From: an uncultured Pseudomonadales bacterium
GTDB lineage: Bacteria; Pseudomonadota; Gammaproteobacteria; Pseudomonadales; Azotimanducaceae
Direction of reading: 5' to 3'
NCBI GenBank assembly: GCA_951813515.1
Contig: OX638346.1
Span: 2,845,617-2,909,616, forward strand
DNA length: 64,000 nucleotides
Positions 28,434 to 36,727 of the stretch are shown in pieces (position 1 is the first letter of the stretch; each line of letters opens with the position of its first letter). A program made the position numbers and the translations under genes. The notes beneath the pieces were generated by a model, which worked only from the letters and a program-made list of their open reading frames with translations, was not told where the DNA came from and searched no databases.

Positions 28434-29645
28434 ATGAGGCGAGCCATCAAAGTTCTCTTCCTGTTTTGCATCGTGGCGGTTGCCGGTTGCGGCGCGCCGG
28501 AAAGCACTGAGACCGCGCCCGGCGAAGCTCCGCCGCCGACTCCGGTGGTCGGCGTGACCGACACGGAGATCGTGCTGGGCACGCATAGCGACCTGACGGG
28601 GCCGATCGCCATATGGGGCGTCGGCGTCGTCAACGGTTTGCGCATGCGCTTCGATGCGGTCAACGCTGCGGGCGGCGTCCATGGTCGGCAGATTCAGCTC
28701 GTCGTCGAGGACACCGGCTACCAGGTGCCGAGGGCGATCTCGGCCGCGAACAAGCTGATCAACCGGGACAAGATTTTTGCCATGGTCGGGGCCGTAGGAA
28801 CCCAGACCAACAACGCCGTGCTGGATCAGCAGTTTCGGGCTGGCGTTCCGAACCTGTTTCCGTCCAGCGGCTCCCGCGACATGGTGGAGCCGTTCCGCAA
28901 GCTGATGATCAGCCAGATCGGACTCTACTACGAGGAAATACGCGCCGGCGTGAAGTATTTCGTGGAAGAGATGGGCAAGACGACGCCGTGCGCCATCTAC
29001 CACGACTCCGACTACGGGATGGAAATCCTGGAAGGTATGCAGGACCAGGCGGCGGAGATGGGCCTCGAAGTCGGAGACGTCTCTGCGCACAAGCCGACCG
29101 AGAGCGAATTCACGGCGGCGGTCCTGCGGCTCAGGAATGCGGGCTGCGACCTGGTCATGATGGGGACGGTCCACCGCGACACGATCCTGATACTGGAGAC
29201 GGCCCGCAAGATCGGCTGGAAGGATGTGGCCTTCGTCGGCAACGAAGCGGCCTTCGGACGCGTGATCGCGGAGCAGAAGAGCGGATCCGGGGAGGGCTAC
29301 TACGCGTTTGCGCCGGTCGCGATCATCTACGAGGACGACGAAATGTCGCCGGAAATGCGCGACTGGTTCGATCGCTACAAGGAACGCTTCGGCGAAATCC
29401 CCGGGTTGCCCGCGATGGTCGGCAAGCGCGCGGCGGACCTCACCGTGCTGGGGCTGGAAATGGCGGGCCGGGACCTCACCCGCGAAGGACTGATCGAGGC
29501 GCTGGAGTCCTTGACGGAGTACACGGATATCTTCGGCAACGTGCTGACGTTCGGCCCGGACGACCACAAGGGCGTCGACTCGTCGACCTTGTCGCAGGTG
29601 CAGAACGGCCGCTGGGTGAGGCTGCAGACGTCGATCAGCTACTGA
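28434..29645 (+). CDS. Orphan ABC-type substrate-binding lipoprotein (LivJ-like)
   Basis: A 403-residue lipoprotein: signal peptide with lipobox VAGC at about residue 19, a proline-rich linker, then a Peripla_BP_6-type fold (IVLGTHSDLTGPIAIWG, NAAGGVHGRQIQLVVEDTGY, IYHDSDYGME, KPTESEFTAAV). This fold binds branched-chain amino acids, amides, urea or short acids. No permease or ATPase gene is adjacent. GGGATGAGGG precedes the ATG. It is followed by a 45-bp hairpin array. Confidence 0.88.
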   Translation: MRRAIKVLFLFCIVAVAGCGAPESTETAPGEAPPPTPVVGVTDTEIVLGTHSDLTGPIAIWGVGVVNGLRMRFDAVNAAGGVHGRQIQLVVEDTGYQVPRAISAANKLINRDKIFAMVGAVGTQTNNAVLDQQFRAGVPNLFPSSGSRDMVEPFRKLMISQIGLYYEEIRAGVKYFVEEMGKTTPCAIYHDSDYGMEILEGMQDQAAEMGLEVGDVSAHKPTESEFTAAVLRLRNAGCDLVMMGTVHRDTILILETARKIGWKDVAFVGNEAAFGRVIAEQKSGSGEGYYAFAPVAIIYEDDEMSPEMRDWFDRYKERFGEIPGLPAMVGKRAADLTVLGLEMAGRDLTREGLIEALESLTEYTDIFGNVLTFGPDDHKGVDSSTLSQVQNGRWVRLQTSISY

Positions 29646-29696
29646 TGCGTCGGGCGACGAACAGCGCCGGACCGTCGGCTCCCGGGCTGATCGGTC

Positions 29697-29970
29697 TTTT
29701 CTTGCGAGGGGATGGCCCTCGCGCACCCCGGCTGAGGGCTGTTTTCTTGCGAGGGGACGCCCCTCGCGCACCCCGGCTGAGGGCTGTTTTCTTGCGAGGG
29801 GACGCCCCTCGCGCACCCCGGCTGAGGGCTGTTTTCTTGCGAGGGGACGCCCCTCGCGCACCCCGGCTGAGGGCTCTTTGTTTGCGAGGGGTGCCCCCTC
29901 GCGCACCCCGGCTGAGGGCTCTTTGTTTGCGAGGGGACACCCCTCGCGCACCCCGGCTGAGGGCTCTGTG
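29697..29970 (+). repeat. Six-unit array of a 45-bp hairpin repeat, locus 2
   Basis: Hairpins of the form GCGAGGGG, loop of three, CCCCTCGC begin at 29704, 29749, 29794, 29839, 29884 and 29929, exactly 45 bases apart. Between them is CGCACCCCGGCTGAGGGCT plus a T-rich end. Loops vary (GATG, ACG, ACG, ACG, TGC, ACA) while both stem arms are kept, which suggests the structure is conserved. Each unit also carries GAGGG, which may act as a ribosome binding site for the last gene. The array is the reverse complement of the units at 1970-2392. There are no unique spacers, so this is not a CRISPR array. Confidence 0.9.
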
Positions 29971-30777
29971 ACCACTATTCGCGGGCGGGCGCCGCCGTTG
30001 GCGGGCGAGTTCCGGCTCTTCCTGGAACGGCGCGGCAGCGTGGTGGATGGCGCGTTGCTGGTTTCCCGCGTGGTCGACCCGGACACCGACGCGGGGTGGT
30101 GCCGGGCCGAGATGCGCCGCCTGGCGGAGATCGCGGGCGCCGACGCCGGACCGGTGACCCTGGTGGAGTCTCTGCGCAGCCAGGGTTTCCGTGGCGTCTC
30201 CCAGCGCCGCTATCACCTCTCGTGCAACAGCGCACTGGAACATGTGCTGCGACATCGCGAGGGAATCCCGATCAGTCTCGCGGTGGTCGTCCTTGGCACT
30301 GCCGCCCACTTGGACCTGCGGGCTACCGGAATCGACTTTCCGAGGCGCTTCCTGGTCGCGCTCAACAACCGCCTGGTCGATCCCACGGCAATGCGGATGA
30401 CCAGCAGGCAGGACTGCCTGGCGTGGCTGCGACGCGAGTTCAGCAGCGACCAGCGGCGCAACGTCGTCGACGACACCGCGTTCCGGCCGGCCGAGCCCTC
30501 GGACATCATGCTTCGAATGCTGAACAACTTGCGCCTGGCGGCGAACATGCAGAGTGACCACGCCCGCGCCCTGGAGTTGACCGACTACCAGGTCATCCTG
30601 CACCCGACAGCGTTCTCGCTGCATGTCGATCGCGCTGATCTGTGGCTGTCCCTGGGGTCTATCGACATGGCCCGGCGCGAACTGGAACGCGCCATGGAGC
30701 TGGCCCAGGGCAAGATGCAGGAACGTGTCCGAAAACGGCTCGCCGCGTTACCCAAAGGTGCCTCGACGGTGAATTAG
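29968..30777 (+). CDS. SirB1-like protein (transglutaminase-like fold plus TPR)
   Basis: A 269-residue protein of the SirB1 family: a transglutaminase-like core (HLSCNSALEHVLRHREGIPISLAVV, ATGIDFPRRFLVAL) followed by TPR-like helices near the C-terminus. SirB1 proteins are uncharacterised and the catalytic triad is not complete. The GTG start at 29968 lies inside the truncated seventh repeat unit, and GAGGG from that unit is the likely ribosome binding site. It is convergent with the carboxylesterase gene. Confidence 0.8.
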   Translation: MTTIRGRAPPLAGEFRLFLERRGSVVDGALLVSRVVDPDTDAGWCRAEMRRLAEIAGADAGPVTLVESLRSQGFRGVSQRRYHLSCNSALEHVLRHREGIPISLAVVVLGTAAHLDLRATGIDFPRRFLVALNNRLVDPTAMRMTSRQDCLAWLRREFSSDQRRNVVDDTAFRPAEPSDIMLRMLNNLRLAANMQSDHARALELTDYQVILHPTAFSLHVDRADLWLSLGSIDMARRELERAMELAQGKMQERVRKRLAALPKGASTVN

Positions 30778-30806
30778 CACCCGAGTGCGTCGTTCTACCG
30801 CCGCCG

Positions 30807-30831
30807 AGACCCACCGCAAAGCGGCAGGTCT
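30807..30831. terminator. Hairpin between convergent genes
   Basis: AGACC pairs with GGTCT and, after a two-base internal loop, CCGC pairs with GCGG around an AAA loop. It lies in the 63-bp gap between the SirB1 and carboxylesterase stops. It has no T-tract, so it may only be a transcript-end stabiliser. Confidence 0.35.
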
Positions 30832-30840
30832 GACAGTGTG

Positions 30841-32367
30841 TCAGCCGACGTTATGCTTGGCCCAGAGCAGGCGATCCTCTTCGAACGGCGCGTTCTCGAC
30901 CCTCGCCGGATGACCGAAGACGGCGGTAGAGCGCGTCTCCGTGTCGTAGGGGACAAGGTCCGCAAGCGCTTCCGTGCGCGGGTTGCCGGTCCTCGCGAAG
31001 TTGATGACCGAGTCCTGCAGGTGCCCCGCAAGCGTGTCCTCGGCCTCGCCGCCGCCGAAGAACTCGATGCTCTCGTCGCTGAAGGCATGCGTGCCGAAAA
31101 TGAAACCGATGATGATCGCGTGACACGATCTGAGGATGCCGCCGTCCCACGGGGATTCCGCCGTGAACACGTACTGGTACGCGGGTTGGCCGCGCGCCGC
31201 GATCTTCTCGCAGAGGCCGATCGAAGGCATCCGCATCCGGCGCCCCGTTTCGATGGCGGCCAGCACCGACACGGGATCGGTCCAGTGGCCGCGATCTTTG
31301 AGGATGCGGCGAAATCCGTCGATGAGGCCCTGGGGGTCCTCGACCGTCTTCGAAACCTCGGCGACCAATCCGGCCTCGTCCAGGTTCTCCGCCAGCGCAC
31401 TGCGGCAGACAAAGAGCCGCCACTCGTCCCGCTGCGTGCCGGCGAAGACCGAGATGCCGTCCGCCGCGCCGCTCGCGACCGCGTCCGCCGGTATCGCCTT
31501 GAGGTCGGTGCCGTCGATGACCGACCGAAAATTGCCGAGTCCGTCCGGCAGCGAGAATCCCAGTCCGGCATTCGTGATGACTTCGGGATCGAGCGCCAGC
31601 AGCTTGTCCACGTCGTTTCCGGTCAGGCCGACCTTCTCGAGGAACGCTTCTGAGACTCTCACGGCACGTTCGAGCGGGTTCGCGCTGCTGCCGCCGCCGC
31701 TGACCGGCATCGCCCGGTGGAAGAGTCCCCGCGCGGGCGCGAAGGCCAGCAGCGCGCAGACGCTCGCCGCGCCCGCCGACTCGCCCATGATGGTGACGTT
31801 GCCGGGGTCGCCGCCGAATGCGGAGATGTTGTCGCGTATCCACTTCAGCGCTTCGACCTGGTCGAGCAATCCCTCGTTTCCGGTCGAAGGAATGCGCCCG
31901 CCGGTTACCTCGTTCAGGTTGAGAAATCCGAGCGCGCCGATCCGATAGTTCATCGTGACCACCACCACATCACCGCGCCGCGACAGTATCTCGCCGTCGT
32001 AGGTCGGTGTGGCGCCGGTGCCGCCGGTGAATCCGCCGCCGTGGATCCACATCAGCACCGGGCGCTTCGCGTCGTCGAGGCCAGGAGACCAGACGTTAAG
32101 CTGGAGGCAGTCCTCGTCGCGTTTTTCCGCGTTGGCGGCGTTGAACACGAACTTCAGCGGGCCTTCGCCCGGGCGAGCCGCCTGCCACGCCTGGGTGCCC
32201 CAGTCTCCGCCTGCGGCGCGCACGCCCGCCCAGGGCTCGGGCGGTTCCGGCGCGCGCCAGCGCCGTTCTCCCACCGGCGGGGCCGCAAAGGGTATCGCCC
32301 TGAAACGGTGGACGCCGTCAATGCTTGCGCCCTCAACCTTGCCGTAACGTGTCTCTACAATGGCCAT
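30841..32367 (-). CDS. Type B carboxylesterase
   Basis: Alpha/beta hydrolase of the carboxylesterase/acetylcholinesterase family, 508 residues. The oxyanion hole is HGGGF at 109-113 and the nucleophile is Ser197 in GESAGA. CLQLNVW and the C-terminal HAIIIGFIFG (probable catalytic His) support the family. The first residues MAIVETRYGKVEG are the usual start for this group. GGGGGA precedes the ATG at 32367. No signal peptide is visible. The substrate is unknown. Confidence 0.9.
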   Translation of the reverse strand: MAIVETRYGKVEGASIDGVHRFRAIPFAAPPVGERRWRAPEPPEPWAGVRAAGGDWGTQAWQAARPGEGPLKFVFNAANAEKRDEDCLQLNVWSPGLDDAKRPVLMWIHGGGFTGGTGATPTYDGEILSRRGDVVVVTMNYRIGALGFLNLNEVTGGRIPSTGNEGLLDQVEALKWIRDNISAFGGDPGNVTIMGESAGAASVCALLAFAPARGLFHRAMPVSGGGSSANPLERAVRVSEAFLEKVGLTGNDVDKLLALDPEVITNAGLGFSLPDGLGNFRSVIDGTDLKAIPADAVASGAADGISVFAGTQRDEWRLFVCRSALAENLDEAGLVAEVSKTVEDPQGLIDGFRRILKDRGHWTDPVSVLAAIETGRRMRMPSIGLCEKIAARGQPAYQYVFTAESPWDGGILRSCHAIIIGFIFGTHAFSDESIEFFGGGEAEDTLAGHLQDSVINFARTGNPRTEALADLVPYDTETRSTAVFGHPARVENAPFEEDRLLWAKHNVG

Positions 32368-32577
32368 GCCGTCCCCCCACCTTTTGATTTCTTGCTCGGC
32401 TAAGTTTGGGAGGGACCGCAAGCCAACGCAAGCACGGAGCCCTGGAGATTCCTGGATCTCCGACAAGGAGGTGGTGCTCGGGCAGTCAAGAGGGGGTCGG
32501 TTGCCGGGCAACTGGGGTCGGACCATACTGACGGACGAAGCGAGGCGGTTCGTCGAGAGCGATGCCACGAGAACCTA

Positions 32578-32842
32578 GTGTCGTGTCCCGCAAGTTTCTG
32601 GTACTTCAGAGTTCGCCATGCGCGTCAATGCAAGGCGTGGTCCGCAGTGAATATCAGGCATATTCGCAAGGGCCACAACGCGGCAGTGGCGTGCATGGCG
32701 ATCTCCCGAAGGGCGCGTCCCACGGGGCCTGTGGCGGTGTTGCGCCCCTTGGAAATGGAGCCGACCATTCCCGGCGGGGACGCGCCTTGCCACAGACCCC
32801 GTGGAACGCGCTGAAGTGCCATAAACTTGCGGGACACGACAC
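32578..32842. mobile_element. 265-bp MITE-like inverted-repeat element
   Basis: The ends are terminal inverted repeats of about 32 bases with two or three mismatches: GTGTCGTGTCCCGCAAGTTT from 32578, and its complement ending at 32842. Two more inverted repeats lie inside, forming possible hairpins at 32614-32700 (loop CAGGC within GAATAT/ATATTC) and 32713-32811 (23-bp arms, two mismatches). The whole could fold as a three-way junction. No transposase is encoded, and I could not see a target-site duplication. It sits between the carboxylesterase promoter region and the nucleotidyltransferase gene. Confidence 0.75.
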
Positions 32843-32870
32843 CAGCAACGCCGATAAGGTTCAGGAACTC

Positions 32871-33371
32871 ATGCGGCTACTGGGGCGTGAGGCGCGCGGA
32901 GGGGGGCAAATCTACCTGGTCGGTGGTGCCTCTGCGGTGGTTGTCGGATGGCGCGACACGACGATTGATGTAGACCTCAAGCTCGACCCCGAACCGCCCG
33001 GCGTTTTCGAGGCCATTGCTCGTGCCAAGGATGCACTGAACATGAACCTGGAGTTGGCGAGCCCCGACGATTTCATTCCGGCCTTGCCCGACTGGCGTGC
33101 CCGCAGCGTTTTCGTCGCGCGACATGGCTTGGTAGATTTTCGTCACTATGACTTTTACGCGCAGGCGCTTGCCAAAATCGAACGGGGTCATGCGCAGGAT
33201 CTGAGCGATGTCGAAGCGATGTCACGATTGAAATTGATCGAGCCTGATCGGCTCATGCGCCTGTTTGCAGCCATCGAGTCCGATCTCGTGCGCTATCCGG
33301 CCATTGATCCCCCTCAGTTCCGGCATCGAGTGGAGAGAGTGGTCGGCGCAATGGGGTCCGGGAAGTCATGA
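32871..33371 (+). CDS. DUF6036-type nucleotidyltransferase-like protein
   Basis: A 166-residue protein with the core YLVGGASAVVVGWRDTTIDVDL (in pieces: LVGGASA and TIDVDL), the GG/S and DxD pattern of minimal nucleotidyltransferases and AbiEii-like toxins. It then has FRHYDFYAQALAKIERGH and a helical C-terminal half. The ATG at 32871 lies 29 bases after the MITE-like element; the frame is open through the element, so the N-terminus is uncertain. The stop overlaps the next gene by four bases (ATGA). It may be part of a two-gene toxin-antitoxin-like cassette. Confidence 0.72.
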   Translation: MRLLGREARGGGQIYLVGGASAVVVGWRDTTIDVDLKLDPEPPGVFEAIARAKDALNMNLELASPDDFIPALPDWRARSVFVARHGLVDFRHYDFYAQALAKIERGHAQDLSDVEAMSRLKLIEPDRLMRLFAAIESDLVRYPAIDPPQFRHRVERVVGAMGSGKS

Positions 33372-33694
33372 CTGCGACCGGCCGACGGGGGTCGACCCGC
33401 GGATCGATCCGGCCGGACCTTCCCGGCGCGGATCTCGTGGCCAAGGGGATCGACGATTTGCGGTGCGGCGAACTGACGGTCGAGGCCCTGCTCGTGGCCG
33501 TGGGCGCCCCGCGATTGCGCAGTATCGGCCTTGAGATTCCGGCGATACCGGCTCTGTCCGAAAGCCCGGAACTGGCGCTGTACGCCGCCATCTGTGCCGG
33601 CGAGGCCGGTGATGCTCACTCCCGCTACAACGCGCTCATCCGCCGCCTGGTCAGTTTCGAGCGTGCGATGGAGGCGCTGTACCCGGTCTCTTGA
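33368..33694 (+). CDS. Small helical partner of the nucleotidyltransferase-like gene
   Basis: A 108-residue protein with a conserved-looking core (DLVAKGIDDLRCGELTVEAL, RLRSIGLEIP, HSRYNALIRRLVSFERAMEAL) that is nearly all helical. I recognise it as the kind of protein found next to DUF6036 genes but know no function. The ATGA overlap with the upstream gene shows translational coupling. Its stop codon abuts the fabY stop codon on the other strand. Confidence 0.65.
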   Translation: MTATGRRGSTRGSIRPDLPGADLVAKGIDDLRCGELTVEALLVAVGAPRLRSIGLEIPAIPALSESPELALYAAICAGEAGDAHSRYNALIRRLVSFERAMEALYPVS

Positions 33695-35548
33695 CTACCC
33701 AGTCATGTCTGGAAAGGGATTCTCCGCGTCCAGGGAAATCGGCCGCGCGTAGCCGGGCACGCGCAGTTCCCGCTCGGATATGGCGAGATCGTCTGGGTCG
33801 ATCACGCCTTCGCCGTAGCCGTACAGGATCTCCACGTCTCCCCGCGTCATTGCGACGTCGTAGGCGAGCGCGCGCTCGTGGACGGCGGCGTTGCGATCAT
33901 CGTAGGCGGTCAGCGCGCGTTCGCCGTGCTTCGTCGCAAGCATTCGACGCGTCACGTCGGGCGCGAGGAACAGGCCCGTCGCGTTGTTGCCGCCGAATCC
34001 CTTGGAGTTGACGAAAACGGCGTCGATCTCCCTGCCGGGAAGTTCGAAGTGCCGGGTCTCGAAACGCAGGTGCTCGCGGGACACGTCGTCCGCCAGCGCG
34101 TCGATGGTGGTGATGCCCGGCACGTAGTCGTAGGCCCAGGTGCCGAGCGCACAGGCGAGTTGATCGCCGGAGGCGGGCGCCATCGAGTGTCCCAGGACCG
34201 ATTTGACCGCCGCCACGGGCCAATGCTCGATGCCGAACACGCCCGCGAGTTGGTCCAGGATCCGGGACTCGGTGACGCGGTTCTGCGGCGTGCCGGTGCC
34301 GTGCGCGTGGACGAACGTTCGCCGTCGCAGGCTGTCGTCCCCAAGAATTGCCCGCGCCATCGACATCGCCCTGGCCATGGTGAGGTAGTTGCCGACGCCG
34401 GGGGAGGAAATGGACTTCTTGAAGCCGTCGCCATTGACGTATACCGCAGGCGCCGCGCAGTGGATGTTGGCGCCGAGTTCGAGTGCGAGCGCGTCGTCGC
34501 AGACCACGGCGTAGACGGCGGCTTCGGCCACGGTGAAGCCGCAGTTGTTGCCGAACGGCCGGCAGGCGCGGCGGTTGTCCACCGTGTCGCTGCCGTCGAT
34601 GGCTATCAGCGCCTCGTCTTCCGCAAGCGCCCCCATGACGCGGTAACCCTCGATGATCTCCGGCACGATGGGGGCTTCCGCGCCGCCCACCAGCGCCACG
34701 CGCAACTTGCCGGCGCGGATTTCGTCCACGGCGCGCCCGAGGTTGTAAAGAAATGTGGCGCAGGCGCCGATGATGCCGCTGATCGCTCCGACGTTGCCGA
34801 CGGTGTAAGCGCTGACAAAATCCGCGACCATGTCTGGCAGACCGAAGGCGACATGCTTCGAAGTGACGCGCCGGCCTTTAAGTGGTAACTGCATCAAACC
34901 GGCGTTGCTGTTGTTGTCGAGCTGGCCCATGGCGCTGCCGGCGTAGACGGCGAACGCGTCGGGACGTACCCGCGCGCGCAGCTCGCTCCAGTCAATTCCC
35001 ATGGACTGGACCGCGTCGGAAGCGCCGAACAGTGCCAGTTCCATGCCTCTCGGGTGACTGCGCGAGGGGTAGAGTCGACCGGGCTCGAAGCCGGTGGGCA
35101 CCTGTCCGGCGGACGTCACGCGCGATGTCGTCCGCTCCGGAAAGAGGACCGATGCGTCCCCGGTGACGCATACCGTGACGCGCCTCTCGTCCAGGGCCTC
35201 CACGCGCCAGTCGGAGGGAACGCGTTCCGGCAGGTGGCGCTTGGCGACGACGAATCGGATGCCCTGTTTCCCGGCGGCGCTGATGGTCGCCTGGCGATGG
35301 CGGGTCACATCCGTCGGATCGAAGCGCGATATGCGGCGGATCAGCGTGTTGTCCCGAATATATTCGCGCGTGGACGGGTCTGCGGGATCGTCGTTCAACC
35401 GCATCAGCGCGGCGAGGCTCGCGTAGGTGTCGTCGGCGTGGGCCGCGCCGATCGCGTCGATCACGATGCGGCGAAACGCGTGGTGGAACGAGACCCGGCC
35501 GGCCGGATTGACGCCGCCGATACCTACGATGACGGGGAGCCGGGACAA
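33695..35548 (-). CDS. fabY: Beta-ketoacyl synthase FabY (acetoacetyl-ACP synthase)
   Basis: FabY-type condensing enzyme, which makes acetoacetyl-ACP from acetyl-CoA and malonyl-ACP to start fatty acid synthesis, as known in Pseudomonas aeruginosa. The 617-residue length matches. It begins SRLPVIVGIGGVNPAGR, and the Cys-His-His triad is Cys263 (GACATF), His416 (HGTGTP) and His454 (SVLGHS). The start is TTG 35548 with CAGGGAAC upstream; it lies 13 bases after the thiolase stop on the same strand. Confidence 0.88.
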   Translation of the reverse strand: MSRLPVIVGIGGVNPAGRVSFHHAFRRIVIDAIGAAHADDTYASLAALMRLNDDPADPSTREYIRDNTLIRRISRFDPTDVTRHRQATISAAGKQGIRFVVAKRHLPERVPSDWRVEALDERRVTVCVTGDASVLFPERTTSRVTSAGQVPTGFEPGRLYPSRSHPRGMELALFGASDAVQSMGIDWSELRARVRPDAFAVYAGSAMGQLDNNSNAGLMQLPLKGRRVTSKHVAFGLPDMVADFVSAYTVGNVGAISGIIGACATFLYNLGRAVDEIRAGKLRVALVGGAEAPIVPEIIEGYRVMGALAEDEALIAIDGSDTVDNRRACRPFGNNCGFTVAEAAVYAVVCDDALALELGANIHCAAPAVYVNGDGFKKSISSPGVGNYLTMARAMSMARAILGDDSLRRRTFVHAHGTGTPQNRVTESRILDQLAGVFGIEHWPVAAVKSVLGHSMAPASGDQLACALGTWAYDYVPGITTIDALADDVSREHLRFETRHFELPGREIDAVFVNSKGFGGNNATGLFLAPDVTRRMLATKHGERALTAYDDRNAAVHERALAYDVAMTRGDVEILYGYGEGVIDPDDLAISERELRVPGYARPISLDAENPFPDMTG

Positions 35549-35561
35549 CGCGGTTCCCTGT

Positions 35562-36701
35562 TTACACGCGCTCGATCGCCATGGCAGTCGCCTCGCCGCC
35601 GCCAATGCACAGCGCGGCCACACCCTTCGTGCCTCCGGTCGACTTCAGGGCGTGCGCCAGCGTGACGAGCAGCCGCGCGCCGGTGGACCCGATGGGATGT
35701 CCCTGGGCACAGGCGCCGCCGTAGAGGTTCACCTTTTCCGGGTCGAGCCCGAGTTCGGCGATGGCGAGCATGGTCACCATGGCGAACGCCTCGTTGATCT
35801 CGAACAGGTCCACGTCTTCCTTGCTCCAGCCGACGCTGGACAGGAGCTTGTCGATGGCGCCGACCGGCGCGATGGTGAAGTCCGAAGGGTGGATCGAATG
35901 CGTGGCATGGCCGACCACGCGCGCGAGCGCTTCGCTGCCGACCGATGCGTCCCCCAGTACCAGCGCCGACGCGCCGTCGGAAATCGAACTTGCGTTTGCC
36001 GCCGTGATGGTGCCGTCCCTGGCGAAGGCCGGGCGCAGCGTCGGAATCCGGTCGATCCTGGAGCGCCGCGGCTGTTCGTCCTCGTTCACGTCCTCGAAGG
36101 GCGCGATCTCACGTTCGAGATCGCCATCGTCCATCGCGCGCAGGGCCTTCTTGACGGAGCCGATGGCGAACGCGTCCATCGCTTCCCGCGTGAGCTGGTG
36201 GGCGTCCGCGGTGGTCTGGGCGAAGCTGCCCATCGAGGCGCCGGTTTCGGCGTCTTCCAGTCCGTCCACAAACATGGAGTCCGCGGCCTCGCGGTGACCC
36301 ATGCGGTGCCCCCGGCGCGCCTGCACCAGCAGGTAGGGCGCGTTGGACATGCTCTCCATGCCGCCGGCGACAACGCAGTTGGCGCTGCCGGCGCGAATGA
36401 GGTCGGTGCCGAGCATCGCGCACTTCATGCCGGAGGCGCAGACCTTGTTGACGGTGGTTGCGCCCACGGCGTCGGGGACGCCCGCGAGACGCATCGCCTG
36501 GCGGGCGGGGGCCTGCTTCACGCCCGCGCCGATGACGCAACCCATCAGCACTTCGTCGATGGCCGCGGGGTCGACGCCAGCGTCGGTGGTGGCGGCCTCG
36601 ATGGCGTGTGCGCCGAGTTCGGGCGCCGCCTTGTTCGAGAGCGCGCCGAGAAAGCTGCCGATGGGCGTGCGTTGGGCGCCGAGGATGAAGACATCGTTCA
36701 T
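35562..36701 (-). CDS. Acetyl-CoA C-acyltransferase (thiolase)
   Basis: Thiolase of 379 residues that makes or cleaves acetoacetyl-CoA or longer 3-ketoacyl-CoA. The acyl-binding Cys88 is in VCASGMK, and the C-terminal motifs GGACAQGHPIGSTGA (His) and CIGGGEA (second Cys) are complete. The start ATG 36701 is preceded by AAGGAAA. It lies 26 bases after moaB and 13 before fabY, so it is probably in one operon with them. Biosynthetic or degradative direction cannot be told. Confidence 0.92.
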   Translation of the reverse strand: MNDVFILGAQRTPIGSFLGALSNKAAPELGAHAIEAATTDAGVDPAAIDEVLMGCVIGAGVKQAPARQAMRLAGVPDAVGATTVNKVCASGMKCAMLGTDLIRAGSANCVVAGGMESMSNAPYLLVQARRGHRMGHREAADSMFVDGLEDAETGASMGSFAQTTADAHQLTREAMDAFAIGSVKKALRAMDDGDLEREIAPFEDVNEDEQPRRSRIDRIPTLRPAFARDGTITAANASSISDGASALVLGDASVGSEALARVVGHATHSIHPSDFTIAPVGAIDKLLSSVGWSKEDVDLFEINEAFAMVTMLAIAELGLDPEKVNLYGGACAQGHPIGSTGARLLVTLAHALKSTGGTKGVAALCIGGGEATAMAIERV

Positions 36702-36727
36702 GGGGTTTCCTTGTTTTTTCGTGGAAT

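Noticed and set aside
29697..29970. CRISPR array
   Set aside because: Units are continuous tandem repeats with no unique spacers and no cas genes.
29635..30624. Minus-strand frame with 15-residue repeats through the 45-bp array
   Set aside because: The repeat unit is a multiple of three and lacks stops in several frames, so repetitive frames are expected. There is no ribosome binding site or domain.
32562..32870. Reading the nucleotidyltransferase gene as starting before the inverted-repeat element
   Set aside because: The frame is open through the element, but that stretch translates non-coding inverted repeats and the conserved domain begins after 32871. A disrupted original start cannot be excluded.
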